Assembly: GCA_905250125.1 (NCBI GenBank)
Contig: CAJNOL010000062.1
Span: 1 to 64,000, forward strand
Direction of reading: 5' to 3'
Source of the DNA: Rotaria sordida
Taxonomy: Eukaryota > Rotifera > Eurotatoria > Philodinida > Philodinidae
DNA length: 64,000 bases
Part shown: one piece after another, positions 56,778 to 64,000 of the stretch
Layout of the letters: every line of letters starts with the position of its first letter
How positions within the stretch are numbered: the stretch's first letter is position 1
Position numbers and translations under genes: made by a program
Notes under the pieces: model-generated
What the model saw: the letters and a program-made list of their open reading frames with translations, nothing else
Database searches by the model: none
Told to the model about the DNA's origin: nothing

Positions 56778-58567
56778 GATGTTTATATGTTAGATGATAA
56801 AAGTGTTTAATCTAAAAAGATTTTATTTATAGAAAAAATAATAATGAAATAGCTGAATCAAAAATGAATACTCTAGAATAAATAAAATGACGGTGTTTGA
56901 AGATAGATTAATTATTGGATCACTAGAAATCCAATCTTTATCAATGATTGATTTGATTCGTCATTTTATAGAGAGGAAATTTATTGAAATTCTATTGGTG
57001 AATTACGATCGAGCAGCTGCAATCGAATAATATTATCATGTCTTCTATTTACCGAGTTAAATAAGAAGTTGATTTGAAATGTTCTTGCACAATTTCTTTA
57101 TGTCATCAAAATAACAAGCGTTAACTAATTTACTTTATTTATATACTTGCTTAAATAACCTTAATTCTTTAGTTTATTTTGAATTCTCATTGAGAAAGAT
57201 TCATAGCCAAGAAAATATATTCATAGTATACATTAAAATCATGAATATTTTTAAAAAAATAGAATTTTCTAAAACAAATACACAAATAGTAAACATGATA
57301 TTATACAATATCGTATTCTGCAAATACTATTAAATTCTAAAAGTTTTACTCGAATTCAAATTTAAATAATGCTTATACATATTAGTATAAATAAATTCCG
57401 ATGTTAATATTATGTTTAACACGCATATGTCATTACTAGTAGTCATGGAATGACTTTGAGCAAGTCATGAACAACTGATTATCTCAAATTATCGATCCGA
57501 TAACATGGTGACTACGTTGTGAAATACACTAGTTCTCGTGACTAGTAGGTCATTAGTTAATGTGTATCGGTAGCTCAAACAATTGAGCTAGTAAATTCTA
57601 AGTATCCGGTTAGTCTTCTGTCCAGAGATACAGTTAGTCATAATTGTAGTGAAGATATTGAACTTACAAAACTGCCTCCATTTGAGCAATAGTCTATTCT
57701 GCAAGATAGCCGAAAGGCAGTAGAGGTGGTGTAAGAATTTTTGGTCAAGGAGCCTCAGCCGCCTTCTTCTACTCCTTTCCTTGTGGCGCTAGTACTCAAA
57801 GCAGAGATATTCTTCCTTTCATAAAGCATGAATTTGGAAGTTTGACTCATTCGCATGTCGCACGTGCGTGCATTTCGATATTTTTATGAATCAGAACATC
57901 GATTAAATTTGTTTTCTAATTTTTTCCAAAACTATCATCATCTTTCGAGTATTTTTCATAACGCTAACTATAAAAAATATTCAAAATAAAATATAACATA
58001 AAATCAGAAAATATTTTAACAAAATAATGAACATGCGAAAGTTATACATTCTTCAAACGAAAATCTTCAATATATGTAGTATCGATTATTCATTTGTTGA
58101 ATCATTTTCCACAAAATCTTTTTTTGTAGATTTTCATGTATGAAAAAAAAAATAAAGAGAAAAAAAAATGTGCTTTTAAACATCTGAGAAAGTTTAATGG
58201 CAATATATTTGTTTTTAAATGGAATGTATAGACACAAAAAAAAAGAAACTTTTACATAACATATAGCAAAAGCAAATTCACATTCAATCAAAAAAAAACG
58301 AACAAGACCAAAGTAAAAGTTCATACGCCAAAGATACCCGTGTTGGAGAAGAAAAAAAAAATCTTAATTACCTATCAAATAAACAAAAAAACATACTAGA
58401 ACTATATTTTTTAGTCTGAAATTTACTCTGCACTTATGCGTATGTATTTAACGAGATTCATTGATGCAGAATTTAAAGAAAGAAAAATACTCGTTTTTCA
58501 AAAATGAAAATACGATTAATTTACAATGGACATCAAAAAACAAAAAGAAAGAGTTCGATTAATATAT
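56778..58567. other. Intergenic region between neuroglian 3' end and NMD3
   Basis: 1.8 kb without a supportable gene. It should contain the 3' UTR of the neuroglian-like gene (right part, A-rich) and the promoter of the NMD3-led cluster (left part). No distinct core elements were recognisable. Confidence 0.5.
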
Positions 58568-61500
58568 TTATACAGCAGTTGAAAAATTCTTTTGATCATC
58601 ATTTTGACCATCACTAGCAACACCATCACCATATTTAACCAAATATGTACGTCGTTTATCATCCTCATATTCTCCCATTGAAGCGTCACTTGGTCTAGAC
58701 ACAAAAAAAAAGTCAGAAACCAACAAATTTTCTTTTATTTATAATATAAATCAATTTTAAACATACGCTCGATCATAATCAACAAATTTGCCATCATCAA
58801 CACCATGTGGTACATCTTGATCCAATGCTAAAATAAAATTTATGATTAATGTAAAAAAAACAAAAAACAAATAAATAATTTCAATATTTACCTGAATATT
58901 TTCCACCTTTACGTGTCATAAGAGCACAAACAACAATAAGAACAATAAATAAAATAATTAATGCAATAAGAAGACCAATAAACCAAGGTGAATCAACAAC
59001 TCGTGGACGACGATCTAAAATAAAATTTATTGAAATTATTCTATTAGAATTATTCTAAACATACCTTTGCCAAGTGTTGTAATCGATTGAGGATCACTTT
59101 TTGTTTCAGCACGTATACCATCACCAGCAACTAATATTGTTATATATGTTTTACCTGGTTCAAGTGGACTAACAATAATAGTACGATCATTTGATACAAC
59201 ATATGTTCGTTTAAATATTGATTGACCATCTAAAAATCCATAATTGATATGATGAATTCTAACGAAAAAACTACCCGAGCTGATACCCATCGTGTGAGCT
59301 CACATTGGGTTCACAAGGATGTCTGAGTAATACTAGAAAAATCTTAAAAGGATTCGTACTTATGAGTCTCTCGAGTAAACTTATGATTCAGATTTAGACA
59401 TTTGCTGAAAAATCAAATAACGAAATTTCGATCTGAAATTTTGTTCATAGATAGGACTGATGACTCTAGAAATATCCTGAAAGTTTCAGCCAAAAAGAAT
59501 GTTTCTTTCTCAAGATATTGAATATTCGAGTAAACTCGACTTTTGTAATAAACGACCATGTTTTAGAAATTCTATATCTCGACAAAGGAACATTCTTTTC
59601 GGCTAAAACTTTCAGAATATTTCACGAATCATAAGATCTATTTATATGTACAATTTCATTATTTGATTCTTTAATGACTGCCTAAAGCTAGATCAAAACT
59701 TCAGTAAAATTATCATAACTCTGCTCGAGAGACATATGGGCACGCATGCTTTAAAGATTTTCCTAGTCTTACGGGAATCTCCTTGTAAATTCCTTCGTCA
59801 AATGTTTGATTCATACAAACCTCTTTCATCTTCTTTATATTGTACATAATAAAGACTACCAGGAATATGCATTATGGTTGGATCAAATGAAACATTAAAG
59901 AATGTTGTTCCTCGATATGTAACAACAAATTTTGGTTTTGATGGTACTTAAAAGAAAAACAAAAATAAGAAATTATGATAAAATATTTTTGTTTTTGTTT
60001 TTGTAATTAAAATATTTACCAAGACTATAATTTGTTGTAAGTTCAATCATAGCTGGACTTGTTGAAAGACCAGCTACAGTACGTGCTCGTACTTGAACAC
60101 GATATCTTGTATTTGGTTTAAGTCCACCAATAAGATAACTTCGTTGATTAAAATCTTGAATTATTATTGGTGGTTGATCAAGACCTGGTTGAGCAACAAT
60201 GCTAAATAGAAATTCGGTTGAATATTTATTTATTTATTTATTAATATAATAAATACCTTTCAATTGTTCTATAATCAATTTGATAACCAATTATATAACC
60301 ATTTGGTTCATCAGGTGGATCCCAAAAGAGAAAAATTCCATTACCAGCAAATGGTACACCACGTAAATTAGTAACTGGACCTGGACGTCCTTCTCTTGTC
60401 ACAAACTGAACCTAAAAAAGAAAGAAATTTTAACATTATTTTGTAAAACATCATCTAGAAGGAATATTGAAGTATATAGAGTAGAAATTTGAACTCACTC
60501 CCTCTTTCTGTACAAGACGTTGTTGATATACGATCATAGACCGTATATCAATAATATCTCATTTCTGGAGGATTGAGTAAAAAGATGATGAAGACATGTG
60601 TCCCAAAAAAGCAATTCCTCTGTGATTAACAAGTAGAATAGCTACATTGCCTTTCGCAATTTAATCTCATAATACTTGTATTAATAACTTTTTATTTTAT
60701 AAGTCAATGCATACCACAAGACTTGTTGGTCCTAAATAACGTTCAGTTTCGATACGAATTCGAGCACCAATCTCACCATGTGCTGGAGAATTAAAAAATG
60801 TTGCCCAAGTTAAATTTGGTGAAATATTCGGTATAACACGTAGAGAATTTTCAGGATCATCAAGTCGAAACATTTCAATCTACATACATATACATGCATA
60901 ACATGCATAAATGGAAAAAAAATTAAAATTAAACAACTTGATAAGCTTTAAGAAAGCCTCGAATATTAACTTCATCAACACCCAGTGGAGGTTCCCATGC
61001 AAACTGTACTGTTGTAGCATCCATTACTTGCATTACACGAAAATTACGTGGGATATATGTTGGTGCTAGAACACACATACAAACACATGCATGAAATATA
61101 TTAAAGAAAAATTGAAAAAAATTTTCTTGAGATTTTTTTTTTTTATTAAGAATTTGAAGGTGAGGAAAGGGTTTTTGTTGCACAAGATGTTTTTCGTCGA
61201 TTACAACGATGCTTAGGACGATGTTCACGTTGTAATAACATTGTTTGAATTGTTATAGATTTTTGTGATGATGTTATATATTGCCATGATGAAGATAAAG
61301 GAGAAGTAAAAGAAATATTTTTATAATTACCCGAATCACCAGCAAATGCATAAAAAAACATTGGAGGTTCATTTGCATCAGCACCGTTGATTTCTAAATA
61401 AAATAAAAAAGAAGACATTTAAAAGTAATTTAATTGTCTATGAAATCTATCGACTTAAACAACAAATGTACGATATATTTTAAGTTAAGAGATCGTGATA

Positions 61501-63395
61501 CTTTTCAATAGAACCATAACAGTTCTAGTTCTGATAAACTAATCTTAAACAATCATAGACTCAATTTCGAATCCTGATATATTATCTTCACATTATTAAT
61601 CTGATCGAAATACCTTAAGGGACCTTCCCTTCTCCCTTTTCAGATGTTAAAATCGAATGTTTTTTAATTTTTGATACAGCTTTAAAGTGTCCTCTGTCAA
61701 ATGCTATATAAATGAGGATTAGTACTTTTATTAAAGTCAAGTTTCGAAATCCTTAGCAGAAACGATTATTCTTTGTCTTCAAAATTCTCCTAATTATAAT
61801 TTCTAAAGATGTTGAGAGCATGGCTTATGAATCTCAAACGTCACTGAACACAGCCAATTTTTGGTCACTTTAGTTGGAGAACGAAAGTTTGTTTTGCGTT
61901 TTTCTCAAAATCAATTTTTGAACAAATAAAACGAACTCTCCTCCATACGGAGCTGTGGGTCCACTTTTTTGTGAATCCAGATCCGAACAACGTTTAAAAT
62001 TTGGACACGAATCTGGTCGTATCCAAATCCAAGGTTTTTCCATCACTACCTGGCACTCTTCGTGTACATGACCAAGTGAAGGATCAAGGTTCTAGCTATT
62101 TATTCGCTACTCGCAAAAAAAACTCAACGTACAGTGACATCTTGTTGCTGTATTTCTCATCTGGAGAGCAGCGGATCCACAAAAACGTGTAACCGAGTCC
62201 AACGAAAAATAAAAGGTTGAACCTGGATGCGGAAAAAAATAAAATTATGGGCTCAGACCCGGTCAGGTCCAGGCCTAGAAGGATCGTAGTTCCCTGCTCC
62301 TTCGGCGTGGTATGCTCGATCGGACTCAAACTAAACACGTTTTTTCATGGTGTCTTCTAGTATTTTGCTTCTCCTGAGCTCTAGGAACGATATTTTTTGA
62401 AAGAAAAAGGAATACGCACTCCTATTTGATCCTAGTTGTCACAAATAAATTGCAGCTCTGGACAATGGAGTATCAAATTTTGCGGGGAGTCTTCTGGCGA
62501 GTTTTGAGTCTATGACAACTTTTACTCTATTTATCGAGATCTATCTGCCTTGAACGTTTCATCATTTTTCGATGGACCGTTCCCGAGAAATCCTAGACAG
62601 GAAAGTGGGTTCCCTTAATTTTTTCGTAAAAAGAAAGGATGAAATCATGAAAAAAAGGATTATCAAGTTTAAATATACCTCCTGGTTGTTGATTAACTGC
62701 TTTAACATAATATTGATAACGCATATTAAGAACTGGATTTGGTATAGCAAATCGATTTTGTGGTGGATAAACGCGTTCAGTCATGAATGGCTCTGGATTA
62801 GGGCCTGGCACAAATGGACGCCAACCAACTTCATACCAAAATTTTGGTGCATTCCATTTTATTGGTGGCATACTCTATTTATTTAAATAATGATAAATTC
62901 AAATGAATGAGACAAAAAAAAAATTGTTTTTTCTTACATCCCATTCGATAAGTAATGGTATGAATGGTGTTGTATATGCTTTAACACCAACAGGATTTGA
63001 TCTAGGTCGACATGTTGTTGTCGAACACATAGATTCTGATATTGCACTTGGATCACTAGCACCGATACGATTATAAGCAATAACACGAAATGTATAATTA
63101 GCCCAACATGATAGTGTTACACGTAAATCATATTGATTTGATGGAAGACGTGTTGTACGATAAACTAGAATAAAAAAAATAAATAAAGATTGTTTTATAT
63201 TTTGATGACATTTTTTGTTTTCTTCTAAAAATGAATTACTTATCGTATTTGGTTCTAATTTAACTGAACCATCTTGTGATTTAATTTCTGTATAAGTTTC
63301 TCGACGTCGTTCAACTGGTACAGATATCCAATCATTTTGTTGAAATGATGTATTATATTGTATTTCATAATAAAGTATTCGTGCATTATTATCAC
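58568..63395 (-). CDS. Neuroglian/L1CAM-like adhesion molecule, 3' part (gene runs off right edge)
   Basis: Cell-surface adhesion receptor of the L1 family. The window holds the fibronectin type III repeats, transmembrane segment and cytoplasmic tail; the Ig domains must lie beyond 64000. Visible exons, 5' to 3': 63240-63395, 62938-63164, 62679-62873, 61331-61393, 60938-61065, 60715-60879, 60257-60411, 60020-60201, 59821-59946, 59065-59229, 58892-59014, 58767-58827, 58568-58694. FnIII signatures include WEPPLGVDEVNIRGFLKAYQV, FWDPPDEPNGYIIGYQI, and YRVQVRARTVAG. The membrane helix is WFIGLLIALIILFIVLIVVC, followed by GGKYS as in neuroglian. The tail has SMGEYEDD...YLVKYGDG where L1 proteins carry the FIGQY ankyrin site, so that motif looks degenerate. 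The C-terminus STAV fits a PDZ ligand. Long introns at 59230-59820 and 61394-62678 are repeat-filled. Confidence 0.85.
59330..59775. mobile_element. Palindromic element in neuroglian intron
   Basis: Left arm (from GAAAAATCTTAAAAGGATTC, TCTCTCGAGTAAACTTATGATT) and right arm (ending CTCGAGAGACATATG...TTTAAAGATTTTCCTAG) are inverted copies with matching inner parts (AGAATGTTTCTTTCTCAAGATATTGA against TATATCTCGACAAAGGAACATTCT). It fills most of the 591-bp intron 59230-59820. Confidence 0.8.
61660..62330. mobile_element. Dispersed repeat A interrupted by dispersed repeat B (nested)
   Basis: 61660-61950 matches 43530-43860. Similarity to the PSMC4 copy seems to resume near 62290-62320 (GGTATGCTCGATCGGACT against AGTATATTCGATCGAGCT). 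Between them, about 62049-62285 matches 21810-22040, including GAACAAGTGAAGGATCAAGG-like sequence and a GGTCC/GGATCC-rich end. The simplest reading is insertion of repeat B into repeat A inside this intron (61394-62678). Confidence 0.55.
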
Positions 63396-64000
63396 CTGAA
63401 TTAAAATTAAATTTCTTTTTTCTTTTTGTTTCAAAAGATCATGGGTCGTTAAACGATAAAATCGACCTCTTCCCAAAATTTAATATATATATATACATAT
63501 GCGAGGCTGACTCAAAACTCAATACTATCGATCTTCCATAGCATTATACTATGAAGTGTTTACATGAAGTTTTATTTCCTTTCTTCATCTTCTTTAATTT
63601 GACTCATAGATAAAATGAAAGTTCTTTCTTTCCTCTATCAAATGGTATAGAACAACTATGACAAAATAGTGTTCTTTCGCTTTTTCTTTTAGATAACTCT
63701 CTTGGTTCGTATATACAGTATAAGGCTTTCCAAAACTGTACAAAATCATACTGTTGCGTGGGCCTTAATTTGTGGACAAGACTTTTTAGTCAAACGCACA
63801 ATGGTCATGAGTATTAAAAAAATTTGCCCTTTTTAACTGATAGTTGACGAATATCAGCTACAATAATCAAACTTCTTACCAAAACAAATGCAGAAAAATT
63901 TACCCGTGGTTTCCTTTAGGATTAAGTCAAAACGTCGTTATTATTAGTGATTCATTTTTTTCGACGTAACCTTGAGAAAGACCATGGGGTTGAATATTTG
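63396..64000. other. Intron of the neuroglian-like gene up to the window edge
   Basis: Upstream of the exon that begins at 63395 (acceptor TTTTAATTCAG on the coding strand) I find no further FnIII or Ig coding segment up to 64000. The sequence is taken as part of a long intron. Confidence 0.5.

Noticed and set aside
61146..61390. Extension of the neuroglian exon into a Lys/Arg/Ser-rich open frame
   Set aside because: The frame runs past a good GT donor at 61330-61329. Joining 61331 to the acceptor at 61066 restores the next FnIII repeat (APTYIPRNF), so the extension is intronic.

Overview
This is a eukaryotic nuclear window. It is AT-rich, coding exons favour A or T at third positions, and genes are cut by many very short GT-AG introns (about 46-70 bp). 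The combination of tiny AT introns, a secreted GH5 mannanase embedded among animal genes, and tightly packed co-directional genes with U-rich AG sites just before their start codons fits a bdelloid rotifer best. That assignment is an inference; a small invertebrate of another phylum is not excluded. The animal-specific genes (acetylcholinesterase, anoctamin, intermediate filament protein, neuroglian/L1-type adhesion molecule) establish a metazoan.

Layout, left to right: 1-3823 AT-rich non-coding; 3824-6073 (+) GPI-tailed acetylcholinesterase; 6074-9788 non-coding with a palindromic element; 9789-18901 (-) a 1314-residue unrecognised low-complexity, probably nuclear, protein; 18902-24125 repeat-rich spacer with several inverted-repeat elements, a possible coding relic and an array of CCAAT-like units; 24126-28185 (-) GH5 endo-mannanase; 28186-31145 spacer holding a clean 932-bp Tc1/mariner-type MITE; 31146-37782 (+) anoctamin/TMEM16 in 22 exons; 38098-39659 (+) cytoplasmic intermediate filament protein; 39660-41241 convergent spacer; 41242-56777 (-) four genes in tandem, transcribed NMD3, USP8, PSMC4 (Rpt3), POLDIP3; 56778-58567 spacer; 58568 to past the right edge (-) neuroglian/L1CAM-like gene, 5' end outside the window.

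Seven gene models were built by hand as complete exon chains. Each closes in frame at a plausible length: AChE 646 aa, mannanase 427 aa, anoctamin 947 aa, IF protein 501 aa, POLDIP3 437 aa, PSMC4 418 aa (the length known for human PSMC4), USP8 918 aa and NMD3 507 aa; the unknown gene also closes, at 1314 aa, but its last exon is tentative.

Two features stand out. First, NMD3-USP8-PSMC4-POLDIP3 are separated by only 108, 146 and 197 bases, and each start codon is preceded by a U-rich AG acceptor-like site; this looks like an operon resolved by spliced-leader trans-splicing, joining ribosome export, ubiquitin/proteasome and mRNA export functions. Second, introns fall into two size classes: tiny ones, and rare ones of 0.6-2.3 kb. 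Most of the long ones contain imperfect palindromic elements, several of which share the same conserved core sequences, so intron expansion here appears to be driven by one or a few families of non-autonomous inverted-repeat elements.
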